From contig CM035438.1 in assembly GCA_020310875.1 (NCBI GenBank), forward strand, positions 101,396,639-101,460,638: 64,000 nucleotides of DNA, in the 5' to 3' direction. Positions 23,269-33,787 of this stretch are shown here, in pieces. Position 1 is the stretch's first letter. The number at the start of each line of letters is the position of its first letter. Position numbers and translations under genes: made by a program. The DNA is from Ceratopteris richardii (lineage: Eukaryota > Streptophyta > Polypodiopsida > Polypodiales > Pteridaceae). The notes under the pieces are model-generated. The model did not search any database. It was not told the origin of the DNA and worked only from the letters and a program-made list of their open reading frames with translations.

Positions 23269-23935
23269 GAGGATGCAGAGGAGAGGGTGAGCGCCGCGAA
23301 GAGAAAAAACGAGAGAGAGACAGAGGCAGACAGAGAGGATGAGTCGGAGGTAAGGGGAAGGAAGAGTACACAGTGCACGGCGTTGCAGAAACCAGAGCAG
23401 AAGTTCTGGGTAAGATAGTGAAGGGGATGGACCACAATAGTAAAATGGGCGAGGCAGATGATACTATGGCGTCTGCGAGTCCCCAGGTGAGAGGGCTGGA
23501 CGAAGACAGAGTGCCAAACCCGAGGTGAACGAGAGAAAGAGAAGCCGAAAAGAACCCATATGCAGAGAGAGAAGTGAATTTACAGGACCCTCGCGCCTTC
23601 CAATGGGCGCTGTTCTCAAACGCTGAAGAGACATGGGGATAGAGCAGGACGACCGTCGCCAAAACGATGCAGATTTCCTCAGGTTCAGGAGGGGAGAGGG
23701 GTTCCTCCCATCGCCACTTGCCAGAAGGCAGAAGGCAAGAGACAGCAAAGAGCAAAGAGAGAGGAGAGGAGGAAAAAGAGGGGAGACAACGACGAAGTGG
23801 TTTGCGATGCGTAGAGAGAGAATCATCCTAATCCTGCTCCTACACCCTTGTAGAAATAGAGAGAGCAGCTTGCAGGATTGCGCTGTAGAGAGAGAATCTT
23901 GTTCCTAGATAACTCCCATCTGTACTGCAATGCGG
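23269..23935 (-). other. Probable 5' leader of the RRM gene
   Basis: Sequence between the chosen ATG and the likely transcription start. It is pyrimidine-rich on the transcribed strand, with CT runs common in plant leaders. Minus frames at 23154-23435, 22994-23755 and 23464-23826 overlap one another without a domain and are treated as chance frames. The exact start site and any leader intron are not visible. Confidence 0.45.
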
Positions 23936-23966
23936 GAATCCACCATCTCCAGCACTTCATCAAGCC

Positions 23967-23988
23967 TATATATTATATATTTTATACT
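23967..23988 (-). promoter_or_regulatory. TATA-rich core promoter candidate of the RRM gene
   Basis: On the minus strand TATAAAATATATAATATATAG lies about 700 bp upstream of the ATG. A start about 30 bp downstream would give the leader listed. Position and orientation fit, but no transcript evidence is available. Confidence 0.4.
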
Positions 23989-24341
23989 TCTGTATATTTA
24001 TTATTTTACATTTTGCTGAGTTGGCATGACGTTCTAGAGGCCGAGCGAATCAGATTCAGCCACATGTAATCGGGGCCTCGCCGAACTTGTTTTCGCCGCT
24101 TTTCCTCAGGCGCCGTTTTCCAGAACCAGCAACGACATCTGTGGTCGACCGACCCTCTTCTCCGCTTTTGTGCTGTAGGCGACGACAGTTGATGGTTTAC
24201 ATGAACTCCTCCACGATCTTTTTCTTAAGAGACAACACAAATTAATCTCACAGAAGGGAAAAAGAAAAACAAGCAGATTCAATGATCATCAATGCATGGG
24301 TGCGAAAGAGATTATGAGAACGAAGAGCTATGTTAAAAGTT
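23989..24341. other. Upstream flank of the RRM gene
   Basis: No coding region or repeat recognised; it may contain upstream promoter elements. Confidence 0.4.
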
Positions 24342-24653
24342 TAACAAGCAATGTGGTTGGGCCTCTCACCTCTTGAGGCGGGGGCGAGGGTTCAATCCCT
24401 AGTAGCAACATGTAAGGGACATGTAATCTGGAAAGATGTTGCATTGTGGCTGAGTGCCATCGTTTGTCTATCCCTGCGGTAGTGTTGACCGCCGTTTAAC
24501 TCAGTCTTGTAAACCCCTGTTCTTGCGGGATAAGGGGGGTCCCATGGGTACTATGCCCTTCCTTGTACACTTGCAATTTCAAAGTTAAAGTCCAGAGGAG
24601 TAGGCCTCGGCCGAACCTCCATTTAAAAAAAAAAAAAGTATAACAAGCAATGT
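24342..24653 (+). mobile_element. tRNA-headed SINE with 13-bp target-site duplication
   Basis: The body at 24355-24640 (286 bp) starts GGTTGGGCC, has a consensus RNA polymerase III B box GGTTCAATCCC near 24391, and ends in a 13-A run. The 13-bp direct repeat TAACAAGCAATGT flanks it exactly (24342-24354 and 24641-24653), as expected of LINE-assisted retroposition. The segment before the tail (AGTAGGCCTCGGCCGAACCTCC) recurs in diverged form at 25705-25785, showing a family. The head is shortened relative to the related head at 25924-25990, so the 5' end may be slightly truncated. I cannot assign it to a named SINE family. Confidence 0.88.
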
Positions 24654-24663
24654 ATGGTTTGGG

Positions 24664-24676
24664 GGGGGGGGGGGGG
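24664..24676. repeat. Poly-G tract, about 16 G
   Basis: A homopolymer G run directly after the SINE and its target duplication. Length is uncertain because of possible sequencing error. Confidence 0.7.
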
Positions 24677-24819
24677 TTCATAAGAGATGATAGAATGGGC
24701 AGAAGGCCAATAAAATCCTAATCCGGTAAAATTTTTACGTGTGTCATGACCTGTGGTGGAGGCACACAAAACTTTTTGTTCTCTACGTCACTGAATAAAA
24801 ACCAATGTCCAAGCCTGTG

Positions 24820-25790
24820 TGTAGCATATTGGTTTGATGACTTGAGTCTCACGGAAGAAGTTCTTAGTTCAAGTCTTGGCTGGACATATCTTTGAGTTCC
24901 TCAATGATGGAAATTCTTGGCTGGACATATCTTTGAGTTCCTCAAAGATGGGAGTTTTGAGTTCAAGTTTTGGTTGGAGATATCTTTGAGTTCCTCAAAG
25001 ATGGATGCCTCTACCTTAAGAGGTTGGGTGTGCGAATGTGTTTCCAATTCATTGTACAGAGATCCTTTGGAAGATTTGGCGAGAAAGATGTGCTCAAAAC
25101 TTTGGCAATACCCCCAAGGAGTGGTCGATTGAGAAGTCCCTTTTCCTTCTCGGCAGAAGAATTGCTAACTGTAAGAAACCCCCCCCCCTTCAAACATCAC
25201 AAAGAGCTACATTATGTCAACAATAAGCTTAAAACCAAGTGGGCTCCACATGATGGGGATGTGAGGTTTATCAACCTCCTCTATAACTCCATGTAAGCCT
25301 TGCAAGGCCTACCACGAAGGCTATGGCAGATCATCGGAATGAAAATTAGTCATCAGAAATATATCAGTTGGAAACTGGCTCTGTTGGGAGAAGCGAGCGG
25401 TCGCTCCGCGACTCTCCGGAATGCTCAAAACTCTAGTCGATTGAGTATTCACTGTTCCTCCTTGGCAAAAGGATCGCTAATTGTAAGGAACCCCCCCCCT
25501 TTTTTTTTTAGGAGTCATCAAGTTTTCCTTTTGATCAAGAAGATACTTTACCCATGTGGGCCCCGCATGAAGGTGATGAGTACTAATCTTTTTCTTGTAA
25601 AGCCATCTACACTCTGTAAAAGCTTCCCCCGCTCTGTAGGATTCGGGGGATCCCGTGTGCACTAATCCCCTTCTTTTGTATTTTTCCTTTATTTAATTCA
25701 AGTCCGGGAGAGTAGGCTAAGGCCGAACTTCCTGATTCAAGTCCGGGAGAGTAGGCTAAGGCCGAACTTCCTTTATTTAAAGAACATAAT
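24820..25790 (+). mobile_element. Composite SINE-related block
   Basis: A tRNA-like head (TTGGTTTGATGACTTGAG, then the B-box-like AGTTCAAGTCT near 24870) is followed by three tandem copies of ATATCTTTGAGTTCCTCAA-type units (24880-25005). Two diverged copies of a module follow, each with a GCTCAAAACT start, a CTAA.TGTAAG.AACCCCCCCCC run and a GTGGG.CC.C.TGA.G segment (about 25092-25290 and 25424-25600). The block ends with a SINE tail, TCAAGTCCGGGAGAGTAGGC...CCGAACTTCCT, present twice in tandem (about 25698-25735 and 25736-25780). No protein is encoded. Whether this is one element or several inserted together is unresolved. Confidence 0.55.
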
Positions 25791-25923
25791 ACCCATGGGA
25801 TCTCCGTGTTATTAGACTATTGAAGTATTATTAAGAAAAGGTTGGGTGAAGGCATCTAGCTTCAATGGCTCAAAGGCATTACATAGATTGATTGACCATA
25901 GTGGTTTAAACATGTCAAGTAGG

Positions 25924-25990
25924 TCGCAGGGATTGAACACATAACCTCTACCTCAAGAGGAAAGTACCCAACCAACTCAGCTACGAATTT
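25924..25990 (-). mobile_element. SINE head, tRNA-related, minus strand
   Basis: On the minus strand an A box TAGCTGAGTTGG (25972-25983) and a B box GTTCAATCCC (about 25929-25938) are spaced as in a tRNA. Between them GGTTGGG and CCTCTTGAGG match the head of the SINE at 24355. The body downstream (lower coordinates) is not clearly related, so this may be a truncated copy or a decayed tRNA gene. Confidence 0.6.
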
Positions 25991-27121
25991 TGGACGTCGC
26001 TTCCTTTTTCATGTTATATGAAAATGACCCAATACATTCAAGGAAAATGATATTTAATATCCACTATGTCAAACCTCATTATGCAAGGAATGTGGAATAG
26101 CCACCTCCATCTTATTGGACAAACAAAAATTAAAACGCCCTAAATAGTTGTTGGAATCTTGATGATCATGGATTAGCTCTCTTTATAAGCTTCTATCAAT
26201 AGAATCCCTCCTTCCACGGAGGTAAGGTAGTGAATGAATTGAACAAAACATGGAATTTTAAATGAGGTTGGTACTGATCAATGATAATCAATGGTCACCA
26301 TGAACCTGATCATGCAAAGCATAGAGGAAAGCTGCCAAAATCTTGGTGTTCGTAGATAACTTCCCAAGATGTAGAATTGCAATGTCTTTGTTTGAAGGCT
26401 TCTGGCTAGAAATTCCTCCTTTAAAGCACACGAAGTAGTGAGTGAATTTTACAAAATAGTGAAAGACTCAATGTTTACATTTCCTCAAAACTATTTGGAA
26501 ATCCTCTTAGAAAAATCTATGATAAAAGCACACTGTGAGAAAGAAGGATAACAGAAGGATATGTGGAGATGAAAAAGATGATAAAACATACACAAATGTA
26601 CAAACAAGGACAAAGAGCACATTATGTCTTATTAGACAATGAAGATGTATTTGAATTACATCTGAACTTCTAAGAATAAAAAACTAATAGATGAGAGATC
26701 ACAATGAGAGCAACATACACAATAGCCATGAAAAGGAGATTGTCTTGTATCACTACTAAAATAAGGGTATTACAAAGCAAAACGTATTCTTCTATGCACA
26801 ATCATGTTGAACTATCAAAGGCAACATTATCATCACAAAAGGAAACAAATTCGGTTTTCACTCTTCCTTATATAAGCAAAGGAAAATGCATGTACCTTTC
26901 AATCATCTATCATGGCTAATTGGATCATTGTTGCACAACACCAAGAACACAAATGGTCAAATAAGAAGAACAATAGAAAACGAAGTCACTAAAAGAAATT
27001 AACAGAGGTGTAAAGGTCACGGAGGATACAAAAAAGTTTCAAAAATTATAACTTTATTTGTTATTCATCATTATATTTGAGTCAAGGAGTCTTTGTGTTC
27101 TTCTTTGTATTTAATAACCAC
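25991..27121. other. AT-rich stretch with no recognisable feature
   Basis: No domain-bearing frame or terminal repeat was seen. The 71-aa plus frame at 26704-26919 has no family signature. Confidence 0.5.
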
Positions 27122-27356
27122 TATTGGAGTTAGACGTCCGCGAAAGCACACGAACAACACAAAGAAGAAGAAGAAGAAGCTTGGAGCACAACACACAATA
27201 TTGAATGTATTACCACTAGAATGTACAAAGATAAGTAGCCCCTTAGGGCTATAGGCATATATACAAGCCGAGGGAAAAAACCCTAATAAAAGAGGGAAAA
27301 AAGTGACCTGGTGGTCCTAGTGTGTTCACACACATCACTACTTAAATATATCAACA
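27122..27356 (-). repeat. 3' LTR of copia element B
   Basis: On the minus strand it starts TGTTGATATATTTAAGTAG and ends CTCCAATA; the last bases of the usual CCAACA have changed. Matches the 5' LTR at 31988-32216 in the same order throughout. Confidence 0.9.
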
Positions 27357-27419
27357 AATCCCCCCTAGGAGTGATGCCATGAACAAGGAGTTGGCACTCA
27401 TGTATAAGGAAGTGCCAAG

Positions 27420-30400
27420 CTATGTAGCTTTGTGGAGAGCTTCAAACTTCTCCCTAGGCAAAGCCTTTGTGAAAAGGTGTGCAATGTTCTCCTGTGTGGG
27501 CACATCTGCCAAACTGATCTCCCCAGTAGAGAACCTCTCCCTGACATAATGATAATGCATCTCAATGTGCTTAGTCCGAGCATGGAACACAGGGTTTCTG
27601 GCAACCGCCAATGCGCTCTAACTATCAGTGAAGATGGTGGTGGCAGAAGACTGAACAACACTCAAATCAACCATAAGGCATCTGAGCCACACACACTCAA
27701 TGATCGCTATGAAAGCTTCCCTATACTCAGCATCATAATTGGAAGTGGCCACAATAGGCTGCTTCTTTCTCAACCAAGATATACATGAGCTACAAAGCAT
27801 GAAGCAAAAGCCACTAGTGGACATACGAGTGTCATAGCAACCAGCCCAATCAGAGTTAGAAAAAGCATGCAAATTTGGTGGTACTGATCCCCCTTGGGAT
27901 AAAACAACCCAAGTAGCCGAGTACCACTCAAATAGCGAAAGATGCGCTTAAATGCCTGCCAATGCTTGACTCCTAGGCAATGCATAAACTTGCTCATCTG
28001 TGAGACAGCAAACTGAATATCTGGCCGAGTAATGCATAAGTAAATCAAGCATCCAACAACCTGCTGATAGAGAATAGCATCAAACGCATCTCAAGCATCA
28101 TGAAGACTCAATTGTAAACCTGTCTCCATAGGAATGGCAATAGGCTTACAGTCTTCAAGGCCAAAACGCTACAATAATGTGTCAATGTATTTCGTTTGAC
28201 ACAAAGCCATTCCACCATCAATGTGCATAAACTGAATGCACAAATAGTGATGCAAATGCCCCAAATCAAAAATCTCAAATGAGGCATGCAAATCAGCCTT
28301 AAAATCAGCAATAAGCCTCTCATGAGGACCAGTGAGCAGCATGTCATCAACATAGACCACAATGATTAGAAATACGTCATTAGCACGCTTAACATATAAG
28401 GTGCTTTCAGTTGGACTGTTCTCAAAACCATGTGCAATCAGATAGGCATGTATCTTCTCATACCAAGCACGTGGTGCTTGCTTTAAACCATATAATGCCT
28501 TCTTTAACCTGCACACCTGGTTTTCATGCCCTTTCTGCAAAAAACCACGGGGCTGAAAAACATACACTTCTTCATGCAAGTTTCCATTCAGAAATGTTGT
28601 TTTAATGTCCAACTGATATACATTCCAACCATGATGGGCTGCAAGTGCACAGATGCTCCGAACAGTAGTCATACGGCATGTAGGTGCAAATATCTCATCA
28701 AAATCAATGCCTCTTTCCTGTGCATAACCCTTTGCAACAAGCCTAGCCTTATATCTCTCAACTATTCCATCAGCCTTATGCTTCAGCTTGTATACCCACT
28801 TAGTACCAATGGCCTTCTTGCCAGGAGACAAGTCACATAAAGACCAGGTACCATTTTTCATGATAGCATCATATTCAGATTGCATTGCAGCCATCCAATG
28901 TTCAGAACTTTGTGCTTGATCAAACGAAACAGGCTCAGTCACATCACAAAGACTAGATGCAGCCATAGCATAGCAATTTGATGCAAAAGAGGCACTATGA
29001 GAGCCTGAACGAGCACGATATGATAGAGGTGCATCTAGTTTGATATCACGCAAAGTCTGCACCAGCCGTTTTGGCATAGTCTTCGCCTCCTGAATATCAG
29101 CTCTCTCATCAACAAGTGCATCATGTAAATCTACATCAGAAATGGGATGATCTGCATCATCACATGAAACCCTACAAAGGCTGAGAAGTTGCCTCATTAG
29201 GACCAACACTAGATTGTCCACCTGTAAAAAGAGGCAGCAAAGTATCATACATGTCTTTGGAGCTAACAGATGTCTCCTTGGTACATGAAAGCAATGGCTC
29301 AATAGCATCTTCCACAAAAACAACATCACAGCTAACCAAAATGTGTTTGGTTTGTGGATGATACAGATGATAGCCTTTGCTTTCAGAACTGTACCCAACA
29401 AAAATACATTTTACTACTTTATCATCCAATTTGTTGCGATGTTGTTCAGGCACGAATGCATATGCAAGACAATAAAAAACACGCAGATGAGCAACAGATG
29501 GCTTGGGACCATGTCAAGCCTCATATGGATTGATAGAGTGCAGTGCTTTAGTGGGACACCTGTTAAGTACATATGCCGCACACATGACAGCCTCAAGCTA
29601 GAAACTATGTGGTAAAGCCTGACTTTTGACCATACACCTTGCCATCTCCATGAGTGAATTGTTCTTCCATTCAGCAAGTTCATTCTGTTGAGGTGTATAC
29701 GACACTGTACACTGATGTTTTATCCCACATTTAGCTAGAAATGCATTAAAGTCAGAAGACATATATTTCCCCCCTCGATCAGAACGGAGGGTACCAATTT
29801 TACATGTTGGCAGATTTTAAGCCAAAACCAAAAATTGTTTGAAGCACATGAACACTTCCAACTTTGCTTTGAGTGGATATACCCATGCATGCCTAGAAAA
29901 ATCATCAATGAAAGTCACAAAGTAAAGATAGTTTCCAAAAGAAGGTGTCTGCATAGGACCATAGACATCACTATGTACAAGCTACAATTTTTTAGTAGCC
30001 CAAACTCAACCATCTTTTGGAAAGAAGGAATGCTGCATTTTGTCCAAAATACAGCCTTCACAGACATGTTTTTCGGGTGCCTCAAGTTTGGGCAAAGAGG
30101 ACACTATTTCATATTTTTGCAGGTGTAGCAGACTAGCAAAATTCAGATGACCAAAGCATGCATGCCAAAGCTTTGCATCTGACATAGCCTGAGAATCATG
30201 TACTCCATGTGTTGAATCATTCATAGATTTTTCATAGTCTATGAGCTTATACAGCCCATGACATAAAATTCCAGAAGCAATAATCATGTTGCCATTTGAC
30301 AGATGATGAATTGTACATCTGTCATCAATAAATTTCACAACAATCCAATCTTGGCTAATGCAAAAACTGATAACATATTTTTCTTGATCCCTGGCACAAA

Positions 30401-30607
30401 TAAAACATCTGACAAAGTGAAAGAACTACCATCAGCAATAGTCAGAATGATCTTACCAACTCCCATGATAGGATAAGAGGAGTTTTTGGTGCATGTGACA
30501 ATATTCCCTGTAGGGGCAGGCTCGAGTGAAGTGAAGAAACTGCGCTGTAATATGTTTGGTTGCCCCACTATCAAAGTACCAAATCTGAGTCTACTACAGA
30601 CATACAA
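27420..30607 (-). pseudogene. Pol relic of copia element B
   Basis: Copia-order pol on the minus strand. Protease: DSGATKH near 30570, followed by a frame change near 30540. GAG-pre-integrase: LWHACFGHLNF with CEGC (30006-30338). Integrase: about 29415-30005, with several stops and frame changes. Reverse transcriptase: open frame 28169-29401, with [24 protein letters not shown] and YVDDMLL. RNase H: broken frames 27420-28048 ending with HARTKHIEMHYHY and FTKALPREK. Several frame breaks fall between 27600 and 28170. The element cannot encode a full polyprotein. Confidence 0.9.
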
Positions 30608-31644
30608 TGTTTAGGAGAAGATGGGTCAAAACTGCAAACAATTGTAAACACCCATTCTTCATTCTGCACAAGATTAGTAGACTCTGTTTTTGGTGTAGAG
30701 GCCTTTGCGACAACCATTCTAGCCTCTTTTTTCTTTGCCTCTTTTGCAGCAAGTTTTGGACAGTTCTTTATGACATGATCGTTTCCTTTACAATACTTAC
30801 AAAAGAATTTCTACTTTTCTGATTTCTTTTCATCTTTGTCTTCCTTCTTCGAATGTGCAGCATTTGCAAATTTCTTCTTACTAGTAGATGAGCTCCATTT
30901 TCCTTTGCCCTTCTTACTAGTCAGGAAAGCTTGATCTGCAACACGCATAATGAACCTGTTCTACCTAGACTGATCTTGCTGAAACAAAATAGAGACTAAC
31001 TCCTCAAATGAAAAGGCATTTGGATTGCCTTTCATGATCAAATGAAGAGTAGAAGCAAAACTCTCATATGAATCAAGAAGACCATTCAGAATGGTCTACA
31101 CAAGTGAGCTATCTGGTATAACTTCATCAATAGAAATCAATTGTTCCTTCAAGTCTTTGATCTTTGTTAGAAATTTGTCCATAGAATCACCTTCATTCAT
31201 ATGCTCACTCTCCAACTGTTTTCGGAGGTAACCAACACGAGCCTCATTCCTAGCATGGTACAACATGGTAAGTGTATCCCAAGCATCCTTAGCTGTTTTG
31301 CAAGAGCAAATGTGAGGAATAATGGCATGTTTGATAGACAACGCCATCAATGCATGTGCATGAGCATCTCTGCCATCCCCACAAATTTGCTCTGCAGTAG
31401 GTGCAACAGAAATCGTAGCATGAATAGGAATATGAAGAATATCAGCATCTTCAATGCCATCTACATTAGCTTCAATACCTATATTTGCAGGTGTAACAAA
31501 ACATTTTTCAACATTGTGCACAATGTGCCACTGTCCTTTTGCAACCAATACATGTTGCATCATATAAGCCCACAATGGATAATTGGTACTGTCCAACTTA
31601 TCCTCGATAGCCAACATATGGAATACATCACTGCTTTCAACCAT
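30608..31644 (-). pseudogene. Gag of copia element B
   Basis: Gag-like frame starting at an ATG at 31644-31642 (MVESSDVFHML) and open to 31096. It carries the LDSTNYPLWAYMM pattern and AKDAWDTL typical of the copia UBN2 gag domain, then a stop. Further down, in a separate frame, a zinc knuckle CKYCKGNDHVIKNC (CX2CX4HX4C, near 30765-30805) and a Lys-rich stretch remain. Gag would package the RNA; the stop and frame changes make this copy defective. The start matches the C2 gag start MAESSDVFRML. Confidence 0.85.
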
Positions 31645-31987
31645 GGCCACTAACTAAAATACCCTGATGCAGAAAAATGATTGTATCTGAAAAAGTTGAA
31701 CAGAAAGTTCTACTAAACTTGTAGCAGACTTCAAGACGCTTTTACTCTTGAACTGAAACCTATATATATCTTTGGCACAAAAAGACAAAATAGCCTTCAC
31801 AAGCACTGTGGTAGTGCATTCGGAGGCCGAAACAAGCTCAGATCGTGATTTCAACACCACATAGTGAAGCTATTTTGATCTCCTAATCACTTGAGTATGC
31901 TCACCAAATTTTGTGCGATTTTGAGACTGTGACCAGAGGGGTGTGGATGACGCCCTAGATGAAGTGGCGACCTGCTCTAATACCAAT

Positions 31988-32216
31988 TGTTGGAGTTATA
32001 CGTCTGCAAAAGTATGCGAACACCACAAGGAAGAAGAAGACGCTTGGAGCACAACACACAATACTAAATGTATTACCACTAGAATGTACAAAGATAAGTA
32101 ACTCGTTAGGGATATAAGCGTATATACAAGCTGGGGGGGGGGACTCCTAAAGAGGGAAAAAAGTGCCCTGGCAGTCCTAGAGTGTTCACACACATCACTA
32201 CCTAAATATATCAACA
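31988..32216 (-). repeat. 5' LTR of copia element B
   Basis: On the minus strand it starts TGTTGATATATTTAGGTAG and ends CTCCAACA, immediately followed by the primer-binding site. A G9 run at about 32136-32144 (plus strand) is unlike the other copies. Confidence 0.92.
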
Positions 32217-32386
32217 CCCACCATGTATATATAAAAATTGTAATTTAATAACTTTATATTGGTTTTTGGCACAAATTACAAAACTTTTGAAAATGGAGTA
32301 TTGAAAGTCATTATATAAGTAGAATTCAACTGTAAAATAAAATTTCTTGGTTCATTTGAGGAAGAGAGATCTTTCCTGAATTATAT

Positions 32387-33328
32387 GTTGGATTTCAAGG
32401 ACCATGGAAGCACACAAATAGATCAAAGAAGGAGAGGATGGTTGCAGAACAACACAGCATTGAGTGTACTATCAAGTGCATCCACAAAGATAAGTGACCC
32501 ATTAGGGTAATAGGTGTATATACAAGCCAAGGGGGAGGGGGGACTTTCTAAGGAGGGGAAAAAGGTCCTCAACAATCCTAAGTGTATTCATATACATCAC
32601 TATTGAAATATGTTAACAAATCCCCTCTAGGATTAATATAATGAACAAGGATAAGGCATTCACGTATAAGGAAGTGCCAAGCTATGTGGTATGAAATCAA
32701 TCCACAAAAGGAATTACACCCAAAGGTTTGCAAAAAGCTTCAAACTTCTCCCTAGGTAGAACCATAAAGGTCTACAAGATTATCCTATGTGGGCACATAG
32801 GCAAACTTATCTCTCAAGCAAAGAGTTTCTCCCTCATGTAATGATAGTGCACCTCGATGTGCTTTATGCAAGCATGGAACATAGGGTTTCTCGTGACTAC
32901 CAATGCACTCTAACTATCAATAAGTATGCAAAAGACTGACCAACACCCAAACTAGCCAAAAGACTTCTATGCCACACACACTCAATGGTAGCGATGAAAA
33001 TTTCCCTATAATTAGCCTCACGACTAGAAGTGGCCATAGTAGGCCGCTTCTTGCTCAACTAAGATATGCATAAGCTACCAAGCATGAAGCAAAAAACCAC
33101 TAGTGGACACATGGGTGTCATAACAACCAGCTCATTTTAAGTCCAAAACATGTAAATTTGGCAGTAATGATCTCCCCTTGGGACAAAACAATCCAAGTAG
33201 CCAAGTACCATTCAAATAGCAAAAGATGTGCTTAACCATCCACCAATTCTTCACACTTAGGCTATGCATAAACTTGCTCATATAAGAGACAACAAAATGA
33301 ATATTAGGTTGGATTATGCATAAGTAAA
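32387..33328 (-). mobile_element. Truncated family-2 copia: RNase H end plus 3' LTR
   Basis: The LTR at 32387-32618 (232 bp) and the adjacent minus-strand 3' pol region match element B in order, with many substitutions and stops. The copy stops abruptly at GCATAAGTAAA, where element B continues with TCAAGCATCC. The next base begins the TGTTGTATAA terminus of gypsy LTR F1, so the truncation looks like an insertion junction. Confidence 0.85.
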
Positions 33329-33787
33329 TGTTGTATAACTAGGGTTAATTGCATGGGTTCCAAGAGTTTAGACCCTTGGGCTTCCTAGAGAAACCTTTGG
33401 GAAATCTTAGGAGAATCCTTGGGTTTTATTTATAAACCCTTGGGAATTGAATGGTTTGAATCTTAGGATTCTTATCCTAAGATATGAATCTCAATTAATT
33501 GGATGATTCAAGTCAATGCCCCTCGAGGTTGTATGCACAAGTCTAGAGCTCCTCTCTTAAGAAATCGTGTGATTTCCAAGTGGTCCACGTGATTCCATGT
33601 AAGTCCACGTGATTTCTTGACTTAGAAACCCATGTGAAGAACCCTTTTTGGGAAACCATGTGGCTGGGACACATGGAAGGACTAGATCCCTTGGGCTAGA
33701 GGTATTTATATGGGTGGAGTTAGATGGGTGGATATGTACTCTCACTCTCACAAGGTGGTCATTAACTTCAAGGAAGACTACATAACA
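33329..33787 (+). mobile_element. 5' LTR of Ty3/gypsy element F1 (459 bp)
   Basis: Starts TGTTGTATAACTAGGG and ends ACATAACA; TTGGTATATAGAG follows and resembles a methionine-type primer-binding site. A TATA motif (TATTTATATGGG) lies near 33705. The start and several internal phrases match the minus-strand LTR F2 at 50152-50563. The 3' LTR is not present because the element is cut off at about 39535. Confidence 0.75.

Larger units (their letters stand above)
27122..32216 (-). mobile_element. Complete but decayed Ty1/copia element B (5,095 bp)
   Basis: Minus-strand copia retrotransposon with both LTRs (5' 31988-32216, 229 bp; 3' 27122-27356, 235 bp). A primer-binding site TTGGTATTAGAGC (31974-31986) follows the 5' LTR, and a polypurine tract (CTAGGGGGGATT, just above 27356) precedes the 3' LTR. 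Flanks ACCAC (27117-27121) and CCCAC (32217-32221) look like a 5-bp target duplication with one mismatch. The LTRs differ by substitutions and indels at a level I judge by eye as above 10%, so the insertion is old. It is the reference for family 2 in this window. Confidence 0.92.

Noticed and set aside
22994..23755. 253-residue minus-strand frame upstream of and overlapping RRM exon 1
   Set aside because: It overlaps the RRM coding exon in another frame, has no domain, and reflects the low-complexity leader.
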